From: Galbibacter marinus
Lineage (GTDB): Bacteria > Bacteroidota > Bacteroidia > Flavobacteriales > Flavobacteriaceae
Direction of reading: 5' to 3'
DNA: 64,000 nt
Assembly: GCF_000300875.1 (NCBI RefSeq)
Contig: NZ_AMSG01000012.1
Span: 1 to 64,000 of the forward strand
The number at the start of each line of letters is the position of its first letter. Positions within the stretch are counted from its first letter, which is position 1. A model generated the notes under the pieces. It was not told the DNA's origin. It ran no database searches and worked only from the letters and a program-made list of their open reading frames with translations. A program made the position numbers and the translations under genes. Below are positions 56,725 to 64,000 of this stretch, one piece after another.

Positions 56725-57345
56725 ATGGATTATAATCAGAAACAAGTGCAGATATTTGAAGTGGCAGAAAGGTTATTTGCCGAAAACGGTTATGACGGTA
56801 CTTCGATTCGATCAATCGCAAAACAGGCCGATATCAACATCGCCATGATTTCTTATTATTTTGGCTTAAAAGAAAAACTACTAAAGCAATTATTAAACTT
56901 CAAAACTGCTGACTTCACTCAGGAATTAGAGGACATCCTGAGCACCTCACAGGATCACTTCGTGAAACTAGAACAGATCATTACCCTAATTATAAGAAGG
57001 GTTCACAAGAACAGAAGGGTGTATAAGATCATTCACTTTGAGTATTCCAAAACCAGACAGCAAATCGAATTTGATGCCTATCTGAATAACAAAAAGAAAA
57101 ACTATACCATCATAGAATGCTTCATTAAAGATGGACAACAAGCCGGGGTGTTTTCAAAAAATGTTACCATTCAACTACTACTGCCAACGGTCTTGGGCAC
57201 CTATTTTAATCTCCTGTACAACAAAAAATCCTATGAAGATATTTATCAATTAGATCCTAATATCAGTATTGATGATTTTGTTCATGGCACCTTAACAAAA
57301 CATATAATTAGAACAATAAAAGCCAAACTGACCTATGAAGATTAA
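56725..57345 (+). CDS. TetR/AcrR-family regulator
   Basis: The 206-residue protein has a TetR helix-turn-helix at 8-55 (FEVAERLFAENGYDGTSIRS, ADINIAMISYYFGLKEKLL) and a helical ligand domain. In Bacteroidota this type precedes a TolC-HlyD-EmrB efflux operon. Here that operon is reduced to remnants, so the regulator may have lost its target. It overlaps the tolC remnant start by 11 bp. Confidence 0.88.
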   Translation: MDYNQKQVQIFEVAERLFAENGYDGTSIRSIAKQADINIAMISYYFGLKEKLLKQLLNFKTADFTQELEDILSTSQDHFVKLEQIITLIIRRVHKNRRVYKIIHFEYSKTRQQIEFDAYLNNKKKNYTIIECFIKDGQQAGVFSKNVTIQLLLPTVLGTYFNLLYNKKSYEDIYQLDPNISIDDFVHGTLTKHIIRTIKAKLTYED

Positions 57346-57598
57346 AAGCACCTTGGTTATGTTAACTACCATCCTTGGTATATACTCCATGTTTGGACAA
57401 CAAAGACCATTGCGCTTAGAACAAGCCATATAACTTGCCCTGAGCAATAGCGAAAAATCAATGATCGCAGACACCAAAGTCAGCACTGCGGGCTATGAAT
57501 TAAAATCGACCAAAAGCAATCGTTATCCCGATCTAGAACTAAGCGGACAATATTTAAAACTAGCCAAAGCCAAAACAGAGCTAAAAATAGATTTTGAA
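57335..57598 (+). pseudogene. TolC-family outer membrane efflux protein, 5' remnant
   Basis: From the ATG at 57335 a signal peptide (ending IYSMFGQQ) and the start of a TolC protein can be read (PLRLEQAI). TAA at 57431-57433 then stands where a Gln or similar codon is usual. After the stop the frame continues with clear TolC sequence (LALSNSEKSMIADTKV, SNRYPDLELSGQYLKL) to about 57598. There it changes to EmrB-like sequence. A stop plus a large deletion make it non-functional. Confidence 0.75.
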
Positions 57599-57831
57599 GT
57601 TCAGCAGCGTATCGCCACATACCACAACTATTTATATCCAAAGGGTTTAGTCCCAATGAATCGCTAAACAAAGCTTATCAACTCCTAGAAGGATCGATAA
57701 GTTTACAGAGTACGGTTTTATCCTATATGGACGTTTTCTTTTATCTAGGTGTACTGTTTTTAATATGTGTTCCCTTCGTGCTTTTGATCAAAAAAGGCAA
57801 AAATAAAGTAAACCCGTCAGCGGCACATTAA
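57596..57831 (+). pseudogene. EmrB-type MFS multidrug permease, 3' remnant
   Basis: The tolC frame runs into VQQRIATYHNYL, then one base of shift is needed to read on. The new frame reads SKGFSPNESLNKAYQLLEG, SLQSTVLSYMDVFFYLGVLF and LICVPFVLLIKKGK, then TAA at 57831. This is the typical end of DHA2 permeases in Bacteroidota, including the last membrane helix. The rest of the permease and the whole HlyD gene are gone. One deletion of several kilobases explains the joint. Confidence 0.7.
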
Positions 57832-57899
57832 ATAGAAATTGCTGTCTCGCCTTTGAAAAACGAAACAGCAATTCTAATATCAATTACAAAGCCTGATCA

Positions 57900-59084
57900 T
57901 TAATGATGATGTTCAGCTTCCCCTTTGTTCATTTCAGCCATAAGGTAATAGGCGTTATTATAAGCAAATTTGGTGTTGGGCTCTACAGGGTTTAGAAATT
58001 CCAACTTGGTCCAGGATCCAGTTGTAATACCTGGGACAATCTCAACAGGTTTAAAGGACCAGGCCTCCCCTTCACGCTCAGCGGTAAAAACAACGAAGGT
58101 ATCACCCTGTTTTGCTATAGCAGTCTCAGGCAAAGCTATTGCCATAGTGCTATCTATGATAATTCTTCCTTGAAGGTACATTCCAGGGATTAATCCTTGT
58201 GGCTTTTGATCTATTTCTGCATGCACATGGATGGCCTTTGGATCACTTTCAAAAGTTTTACCAACGGAAATAATTTTTGCCTCTAGTTCCTCTCCGGGAG
58301 AAGATTCCACAGTAAACCGCACCTGTTGCCCCTGCATCACTTTAGATGCATCTTTCTCGTAGACCAATAAATCCGCATGCACATGATCCACATTTACAAT
58401 CTCGAACATAGGATTTTGAGCCTCTACAAATTGAGCGGTCTTTACATTAACCTTGTGAACTGCTCCGCTAATTGGAGAAACCACAGGAATACGCTGTGCT
58501 ATTTCTCCTTGTTGAATACTTTGTGGAGTTAAGTGAAGCAAGCGGAGTTGTGATTCCAACCCCAACATGGTGCTTTGCGAATGATTCAGTGCCGATTCAG
58601 CCCTTTGAAAGGTTTCACCGGATCCGACCCCGGCCTGATACAACTTTTTCTGACGTGCAAATTCCTTTTTCTGTAGGTTATACTGGTGATAGGCATTCAA
58701 ATAATCCGTTTGTTTTTGAATCAAGTTTGGATGTGAGATATAGGCCAAAATTTGCCCAGCTTTTATTTCTTCTCCCTCTATGACAAGGATCTTAGATACA
58801 TTGGCCCCAAAGACGGAGGTAACTACCGCCTCATTTTGAGGCGGAACCTCTAAACGACCATTGGCTGTTATAAAACCCTGAAGGTTTCTTTTTTGCAAAC
58901 TATCAATTTCCATACCCAGAGCGTTAAATTGCTGAGCACTTAACATGGCTTCTTGGAGCGTTTCAGATGGAGTTTGCCCTTGAGAGTTTTGGTCAGTGGC
59001 TTTAGCGTTATCACCGCAACTTACCAGTATCAAGACGGTGAAAAGCACCATTACTTGTTGTGTCTTTATATATAATTTATTCAT
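57900..59084 (-). CDS. RND efflux periplasmic adaptor lipoprotein (CusB/CzcB type)
   Basis: I chose the ATG at 59084 (MNKLYIKTQQ), which gives 394 residues; the longer frame to 59153 lies inside the upstream gene. The lipobox VLILVSC carries the lipid. Barrel-sandwich and alpha-hairpin domains follow (VSKILVIEGEEIKAGQILAY, VVSPISGAVHKVNVKTAQFV), then a beta-barrel (LIPGMYLQGRIII). The C-terminus GEAEHHH may bind metal. Its ATG overlaps the end of the CusA-TolC gene by 8 bp. It links pump and outer membrane channel for Cu, Zn, Co or Cd export. Confidence 0.9.
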   Translation of the reverse strand: MNKLYIKTQQVMVLFTVLILVSCGDNAKATDQNSQGQTPSETLQEAMLSAQQFNALGMEIDSLQKRNLQGFITANGRLEVPPQNEAVVTSVFGANVSKILVIEGEEIKAGQILAYISHPNLIQKQTDYLNAYHQYNLQKKEFARQKKLYQAGVGSGETFQRAESALNHSQSTMLGLESQLRLLHLTPQSIQQGEIAQRIPVVSPISGAVHKVNVKTAQFVEAQNPMFEIVNVDHVHADLLVYEKDASKVMQGQQVRFTVESSPGEELEAKIISVGKTFESDPKAIHVHAEIDQKPQGLIPGMYLQGRIIIDSTMAIALPETAIAKQGDTFVVFTAEREGEAWSFKPVEIVPGITTGSWTKLEFLNPVEPNTKFAYNNAYYLMAEMNKGEAEHHH

Positions 59085-62000
59085 TTTTAGATGTTTTATC
59101 ATTAGCAAAAAATTCAAGAGTTGCTCGAGCCTCAAGATAATTTTCAAGAGCATGCAGAGCCTCGAGTTCCAGTTCGACTACCTTGTCCAGCATTTGTATG
59201 AACTGCACGTATTGAATAGCGCCTTCATTAAAGGCAATAATGGCAGCTTTTTGTTGTTCTTGCGCTAAAGGCAGCGCCTGATTTTCATAAAACCTCCAAG
59301 ACTCCTCCCACTTCAGATACTCTTGAAGTGCAGCGCGATAATTCGATTGCAATGCAGCAGTTTGATAGGCTGCTGATTGTGCCACAATTTCAGTTTCGAT
59401 TCGTGCCGCCTTCGCCTGGCCGTAGGATTTACCAGAGAGCAAGGGTATGGAAAGTCCAGCTTGAAAACTATAAAAACCACCATTGTCATTAACCTCCTGC
59501 TTTCCGCCACCAATACTTAACTTAGGCAGAAACTCAGACCGAATACTTTTATATTGGGCTTGTGCTACTTGGACTTCTTGCATGTACAATTCTTTAGCGG
59601 GATGTTTCAGGGAGTCTCCACTAATAGACCTTAGTGGAGAAAAACCTGTATCCATAGTGGCACTAACCTGATAAACCACACCGCTTCCCATCCACAGGTT
59701 CAAGCGTTCTAAAGCGATGTTATAATTTCCTTGGCTCTGTTGTCGTTTCAATTGTATTTGGGAAGCCTGATTTTTGGCAGACAACCATTGCAATCGCGAA
59801 ATTGCCTCGACTTCATATCGTAAAGAAACTGCACGCTCAAACTCGTTGTACACCGAATCAAGCCGTTTATAAGCTAACAATTGTTGTTTAGCCACGTAGG
59901 CCGCGGCCCATGCCATTTTAACCTCTTTCGCAACCTCAAGGCTAGATAACTCATAAGCCTTTTCTGCCAAAGAAATTTGTTCGTTTCGCAGTTGAAGTTT
60001 TGATGCAATTCCAAAAACATCAATGTCCTGTTGCTGCAAACCTATAATGGTATAAACCCCTGTGCCGTCATTGATTTCTTCACCCCCGGTAAAGACATTG
60101 GTTGTCCCTAGATCCCAAGCGGTTTTCTTTAAGGCTTCTTTTTGTTTAATCTCTAATTTTTTATTCTTGAGCAGTGGGAAGTTTTTAAGGGCCAATTCAA
60201 CGGCTTGCCTTTGATCGATTGCCATGTTTTGATTCCAAGTCTCACTGGAAGAAAGATTTCCCGGCTCTTGGGCTGCAACTGAAACGCTTAAACACAAGCC
60301 CGCCACTAAAAAGGCCGCTTTAGGCTTTGCTCTTAATTTTACTTTCATCGAGCGCTCTTCTGTCCATTTATAAAGTATGGGTAGCACAAATAGTGTTAAG
60401 AAGGTAGATGTAATCATCCCTCCAATAACTACTGTAGCCAAAGGACGCTGCACCTCTGCCCCTGAGGAAACTGAAACTGCCATTGGTAAAAAGCCCAACA
60501 CATCTGTAAGGGCAGTTAATAAAATCGGACGAATTCGTCTTCGTGCCCCCAATCGGATCCGTTGGTTGAGATCGGTTACCCCCTCACTTTTCAATTCATT
60601 TAAACCGCTAATTAACACCAGTCCATTTAACACAGCCACTCCAAAGAGTACTATAAATCCTACCCCAGCAGAGATACTAAATGGCATCCCTCTTATCCAA
60701 AGGGATAACACACCCCCTATGGCCGCCAATGGAATAGCCACATAGATCATACTGGTTTGTTTAAACGAATTCAGTGCGAAATAAATCATCACAAAAATAA
60801 GCAACAGCGCAATGGGAACTACAATTTCCAGTTTAGCAATGGCGCGTTCAAAGTTTTCAAAGGCACCACCGTACCGAATATAATATCCCGCCGGCAATTC
60901 AAATTGAGCATCCAACTTTTCTTTGATATCATCCACTACAGATTTCACATCACGGTTTCTAATATTGATCCCCACATAAGTCCTTCGATTGGTGTTATCA
61001 CGACTAATCTGCATTGGACCTGTTTTATAAGTAATATCTGCCACTTCGCTCAAGGGAATTTGAGCACCGGAATCCAAGGGGACATAAAGATTTTTAAGGT
61101 GATCAATATTCGAACGATAGGTATCGGCCAAACGCACCACCAAATCAATGCGCCTTTCTCCTTCAAAAATCACACCCGCATGGCCGCCCGCAAAAGCAGA
61201 GCTCACCAGTGTATTAAGATCTCTTATGTTTAGACCGTATTGGGCTATTTTATTTCTTTTGTAATTTACCGTAATCTGCGGGAGTCCCGTAGTGGCTTCA
61301 ACCTTTAGATCTGAAACACCATCAATGGTTGAAATCAACTTTCCCATTTCCTCTGCCTTGGTTGCCAAAACATCCAAATCCTCCCCGTAGAGCTTTACAG
61401 CAATGTCCTCACGTACGCCTGAAATTAATTCATTGAAACGCATTTCAATGGGTTGTGAGAATTCATAACTCACCCCCGGCATAACGCTAAGGGTTTCTTT
61501 TATCTTTTCAATGAGCTCTACTTTAGTCTCTGCGGAGGTCCACTCACTCTTCTCTTTTAAAATAATAAAGCTATCCCCCATATCCATAGGCATGGGGTCC
61601 GTTGGAATATCCGATACCCCAAAGCGGCTAATTACCTGAATGATTTCCGGATACGTATCCAGCAGGAGTTTTTCAATCTTAGTAGAGGTGGCAATACCCT
61701 GATCAAGAGAACTTCCCGGTTTCAGTATAATATGAAAGGCAATATCACCCTCATCCAATTGGGGTATAAATTCACCTCCCATTTTGGTGAACATAAATAC
61801 GCAAATAACAAACAAAGCCACACTTAGGCCTACCACAATCTTAGCTGATTTTAATACCGAAGTCAACAGCTTTTCATATTTGCTTTCTAACCAATTTACT
61901 GCCCGATCTCCCCAACTCTTCTTTGTGGAAGTATTGGCTTTTAGGAATAATGACGAAACTGCAGGAACATAGGTTAAACACAAAATCATGGCCCCGAGCA

Positions 62001-63453
62001 TTGCAAAAATAAAAGTAAGTGCCATCGGTCTGAACATCTTACCTTCCACACCCTCCAAGGTGAGAATCGGAAGAAAGACTATCAAAATAATCATCTGTCC
62101 GAAAAAGGCAGCATTCATCATTTTCTTAGAAGAAGCACCTGCGATATCATCTTTCTCAGCCGGTGTTAATTGTTTGCCTTTAACCACCCGCTTATGGATG
62201 ACAAAGACAATACTTTCCACAATGATTACCGCACCATCGATTATGATTCCAAAATCAATAGCTCCTAAACTCATTAAGTTTGCCCAAACACCAAACAGGT
62301 GCATCATCACAAAGGCAAAGAGCAATGCAAGCGGAATTGTGGAGGCAACAATAACACCGCCACGCCAGTTTCCAAGAAAAATAACCAATACAAAAATGAT
62401 TATTAATCCTCCTAGAGCCAGATTCTCCGTAAGGGTTCCTGTAGTATCTGAGATTAACTCGCTACGATCTAAAAAAGGAACAATAGAAATCCCTTCCGGT
62501 AAGGATTCTTGAATGAGATCCATACGTTGTTTTACGGCCTCTATAACCTGTTTAGAGTTTGCGCCTTTAAGCATCATAATCATGCCTCCTACCGCTTCTC
62601 CTGTACCATTCTTGGTAACAGCTCCATAGCGGACTGCTTCGCCTACTCCTACCCTAGCCACGTCGCCAATGGTGAGTGGCATGCCATTGGTGTTTTTCAC
62701 AACAATACTTTGAATATCTTCAATGCTCCGTGCAAGTCCTTCACCCCGGATAAAGTTGGCTTGGTGGTTTCGAACAATATAAGCACCACCAGTATTTTGG
62801 TTATTATCCTCAAGTGCAGTAAATATATCAGTAATGGTGATACCCATGGCGTGTAATTCATTGGGATCCACGGCAACTTCAAATTGCTTGATACTTCCTC
62901 CAGCCCCATTGACTTCCACTACACCAGGCACCATGGCCATCTGTCGTTTTACAATCCAGTCTTGGATACTGCGAAGTGAAGTAGGCGTATACTGGTCTTT
63001 AAAGGCAGGATCCACCTCCAAAGTATATTGATAAATTTCCCCAAGACCTGTAGAAATCGGCCCTATGAAAGGAGCTCCGAAACCGCTGGGAATATCCTGT
63101 TCCACCTCTAAGAGTTTTTCAGACACCAACTGCCTGGGCAAATAAGTATCCATATCATCCTCAAAGACGATGGTCACCACAGAGAGTCCAAATCTGGAAA
63201 CAGAACGAATCTCCGTTACTCCAGGAAGGTTGCTCATCGCAATTTCAATGGGATAACTGACAAACTGCTCAATATCAACGGTACTTAGGTTGGAAGCTTG
63301 AGTTATAACTTGTACTTGGTTATTGGTAATATCAGGTTGTGCATCTACTGGAACTTTGGTAATTGACCATATTCCAACACCAATTAGCACTAATGTACAC
63401 AGACCCACGATCAATTTATTATTGATCGAAAAATCAATGATCTTATCTAACAT
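59077..63453 (-). CDS. CusA/CzcA heavy-metal RND pump fused to a TolC-family domain
   Basis: This protein has 1458 residues. Residues 1-1035 are a complete heavy-metal RND pump: IGVGIWSITKVPVDAQPDIT at the start, the charged TM4 motif (LGAIDFGIIIDGAVIIVES), twelve helices and two large porter domains. A second part begins at Met1036: MKVKLRAKPKAAFLVAGLCL is a signal-like stretch ending SVSVAAQ, and a 400-residue TolC-type protein follows (AVELALKNFPLLKNKKLEIK and coiled helices). Such fusions are common in Bacteroidota. Cleavage at the internal signal, or internal initiation at ATG 60348, would release a normal-length TolC. Proton-driven export of Cu/Ag or Zn/Co/Cd is likely; the metal cannot be told. 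Confidence 0.92.
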   Translation of the reverse strand: MLDKIIDFSINNKLIVGLCTLVLIGVGIWSITKVPVDAQPDITNNQVQVITQASNLSTVDIEQFVSYPIEIAMSNLPGVTEIRSVSRFGLSVVTIVFEDDMDTYLPRQLVSEKLLEVEQDIPSGFGAPFIGPISTGLGEIYQYTLEVDPAFKDQYTPTSLRSIQDWIVKRQMAMVPGVVEVNGAGGSIKQFEVAVDPNELHAMGITITDIFTALEDNNQNTGGAYIVRNHQANFIRGEGLARSIEDIQSIVVKNTNGMPLTIGDVARVGVGEAVRYGAVTKNGTGEAVGGMIMMLKGANSKQVIEAVKQRMDLIQESLPEGISIVPFLDRSELISDTTGTLTENLALGGLIIIFVLVIFLGNWRGGVIVASTIPLALLFAFVMMHLFGVWANLMSLGAIDFGIIIDGAVIIVESIVFVIHKRVVKGKQLTPAEKDDIAGASSKKMMNAAFFGQMIILIVFLPILTLEGVEGKMFRPMALTFIFAMLGAMILCLTYVPAVSSLFLKANTSTKKSWGDRAVNWLESKYEKLLTSVLKSAKIVVGLSVALFVICVFMFTKMGGEFIPQLDEGDIAFHIILKPGSSLDQGIATSTKIEKLLLDTYPEIIQVISRFGVSDIPTDPMPMDMGDSFIILKEKSEWTSAETKVELIEKIKETLSVMPGVSYEFSQPIEMRFNELISGVREDIAVKLYGEDLDVLATKAEEMGKLISTIDGVSDLKVEATTGLPQITVNYKRNKIAQYGLNIRDLNTLVSSAFAGGHAGVIFEGERRIDLVVRLADTYRSNIDHLKNLYVPLDSGAQIPLSEVADITYKTGPMQISRDNTNRRTYVGINIRNRDVKSVVDDIKEKLDAQFELPAGYYIRYGGAFENFERAIAKLEIVVPIALLLIFVMIYFALNSFKQTSMIYVAIPLAAIGGVLSLWIRGMPFSISAGVGFIVLFGVAVLNGLVLISGLNELKSEGVTDLNQRIRLGARRRIRPILLTALTDVLGFLPMAVSVSSGAEVQRPLATVVIGGMITSTFLTLFVLPILYKWTEERSMKVKLRAKPKAAFLVAGLCLSVSVAAQEPGNLSSSETWNQNMAIDQRQAVELALKNFPLLKNKKLEIKQKEALKKTAWDLGTTNVFTGGEEINDGTGVYTIIGLQQQDIDVFGIASKLQLRNEQISLAEKAYELSSLEVAKEVKMAWAAAYVAKQQLLAYKRLDSVYNEFERAVSLRYEVEAISRLQWLSAKNQASQIQLKRQQSQGNYNIALERLNLWMGSGVVYQVSATMDTGFSPLRSISGDSLKHPAKELYMQEVQVAQAQYKSIRSEFLPKLSIGGGKQEVNDNGGFYSFQAGLSIPLLSGKSYGQAKAARIETEIVAQSAAYQTAALQSNYRAALQEYLKWEESWRFYENQALPLAQEQQKAAIIAFNEGAIQYVQFIQMLDKVVELELEALHALENYLEARATLEFFANDKTSKNE

Positions 63454-63499
63454 GTAAAATTAAATTTAATTCAGTGATAAAAATTTTAAAATGATAACT

Positions 63500-63517
63500 T
63501 AGGACATAGCTGTCCTA
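63500..63517. other. Small inverted repeat before the pump gene
   Basis: TAGGACA and TGTCCTA flank TAGC between the DUF6660-like stop and the pump ATG. It is a candidate operator or RNA hairpin. Confidence 0.3.
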
Positions 63518-63525
63518 TAACTGAA

Positions 63526-63827
63526 TTAAACTCTGGGAGGTTGATGTAAGGGTCGAAGAACTTCCTGTTCCTTAGAATCCATAAATACAAATTTACCTTG
63601 CGGGATGTATGGATCTATGATATGATAATTTCCATATTCAAAACCAATATAGTGAATACTACAACAATGACAATCACAAAATGGAGAACAAAGGTCACCT
63701 ATTCCATCGCCAGCACATTGGCAGTTACTTGCTCTACTGCTATTCCAGTGAGAACCTCAGGATCCTCACAGGGCATTACGCTGAGCACTAAGACAACTAG
63801 AGCTAATATGGTTGCTGAAAATTTCAC
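63526..63827 (-). pseudogene. DUF6660-like small cysteine-rich exported protein, apparently frameshifted
   Basis: From a GTG at 63827 the frame gives a signal peptide (KFSATILALVVLVLSVMPCED) and stops after 42 codons. A second frame, open from about 63756, gives the expected cysteine-rich core LCSPFCDCHCCSIHY and the family-typical end LHQPPRV before TAA at 63526. The total length of 302 bases is not a multiple of three. A one-base change near GATCCTGAGGTTCTC would join them. Such small proteins precede CusA-type pumps in flavobacteria and probably bind metal. It is either a real pseudogene or a sequencing error. Confidence 0.6.
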
Positions 63828-63831
63828 ATAG

Positions 63832-63839
63832 CAAATATA
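63832..63839 (-). promoter_or_regulatory. Probable promoter of the metal-efflux operon
   Basis: On the minus strand TATATTTG fits TAnnTTTG, 5 bases before the GTG start, so the message would be nearly leaderless. Two TTGCAA copies 11 bp apart (63851-63856, 63862-63867) lie upstream and could bind a regulator. The remaining bases to 64000 show no gene. Confidence 0.45.
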
Positions 63840-64000
63840 GAGATTTAGTCTTGCAATAAGATTGCAAAAAAAAGAAATAATTCTACCATTGAATGCACAT
63901 TGAAAAACAAGGAGATATAAATAGAGTGTCTTAATTCAGTATTTCCAAGGGAATCCAAAATATGGGGGTGGGTCGTTTTACAACGGCTTGTTAAGGCTGC

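Noticed and set aside
60377-62856. Plus-strand frames of 115-174 residues over the CusA gene
   Set aside because: Antisense to a complete RND pump; no start context or family features.
63598-63831. 77-residue plus-strand frame upstream of the pump gene
   Set aside because: The opposite strand carries the signal peptide and CDCHCC core of a DUF6660-like protein, which explains the openness.

Overview
The window looks like a chromosome segment of a marine-type flavobacterium (Bacteroidota, family Flavobacteriaceae). Several signs point there: AT-rich DNA; promoters of the Bacteroidota form TAnnTTTG, with an ideal TTTG-N19-TAnnTTTG before trp; almost no Shine-Dalgarno sequences except a perfect one at rpsU; tRNA genes without an encoded CCA end; and typical families such as the BT_3928-like DoxX protein, DUF1599, DUF4197, DUF3467, a SprB repeat, a CusA-TolC fusion and a BtgA-type mobilization protein. 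The species cannot be named from this.

Positions 1-13947 are accessory DNA. An IS3-family element (42-1492), with terminal inverted repeats and a programmed -1 frameshift site, interrupts the remains of an IS21-family element (istA 5' end and a 23-bp repeat ladder). Next, on the minus strand, comes a tight three-gene operon (8654 to 2317). It encodes a small PD-(D/E)XK (Cap4/DUF4297-like) protein, a 1495-residue STAND/NACHT-type NTPase with an N-terminal Mrr-like nuclease and C-terminal helical repeats, and a two-helix membrane protein. This is the best candidate for an undescribed antiphage system. Upstream lie an AbiEii toxin and an AbiEi-like antitoxin whose start is damaged, with a shared 17-nt motif placed at their starts. 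A BtgA-type mobilization protein and a Bacteroidota tyrosine integrase follow, ending at tRNA-Arg(ACG). This is the layout of a mobilizable island inserted at a tRNA 3' end.

Positions 14022-49740 are core chromosome. They hold a sulfur cluster (two YeeE-type membrane proteins, a metallo-beta-lactamase/double rhodanese protein, a DUF2892 protein); clpS-prmA-tpiA-BT_3928-DUF1599 on the minus strand; folP-cdaA on the plus strand; an ABC exporter with truA; and a phosphodiesterase and a DUF4197 lipoprotein. The large information-processing cluster runs on the minus strand: rpsU, xerC, hpf, four tRNAs, tuf, tRNA-Trp, secE, nusG, rplKAJL, rpoB, rpoC, DUF3467. After it come an acyl-CoA dehydrogenase, a sodium:alanine-type symporter with unusual extra domains, PspC, rhodanese and thioredoxin-like genes. 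A MarR regulator follows, with a nitroreductase and a YceI protein that share a TTGTnnATACAA operator with it.

Positions 49843-56600 are a complete trpEGDCFBA operon. A leader peptide with three consecutive Trp codons and an attenuator precede it.

Positions 56670-64000 hold a TetR regulator with the wreck of its efflux operon (a TolC 5' fragment joined to an EmrB 3' fragment), then a heavy-metal RND efflux operon on the minus strand: a frameshifted cysteine-rich DUF6660-like gene, a CusA-TolC fusion, and a membrane-fusion lipoprotein with a histidine tail.
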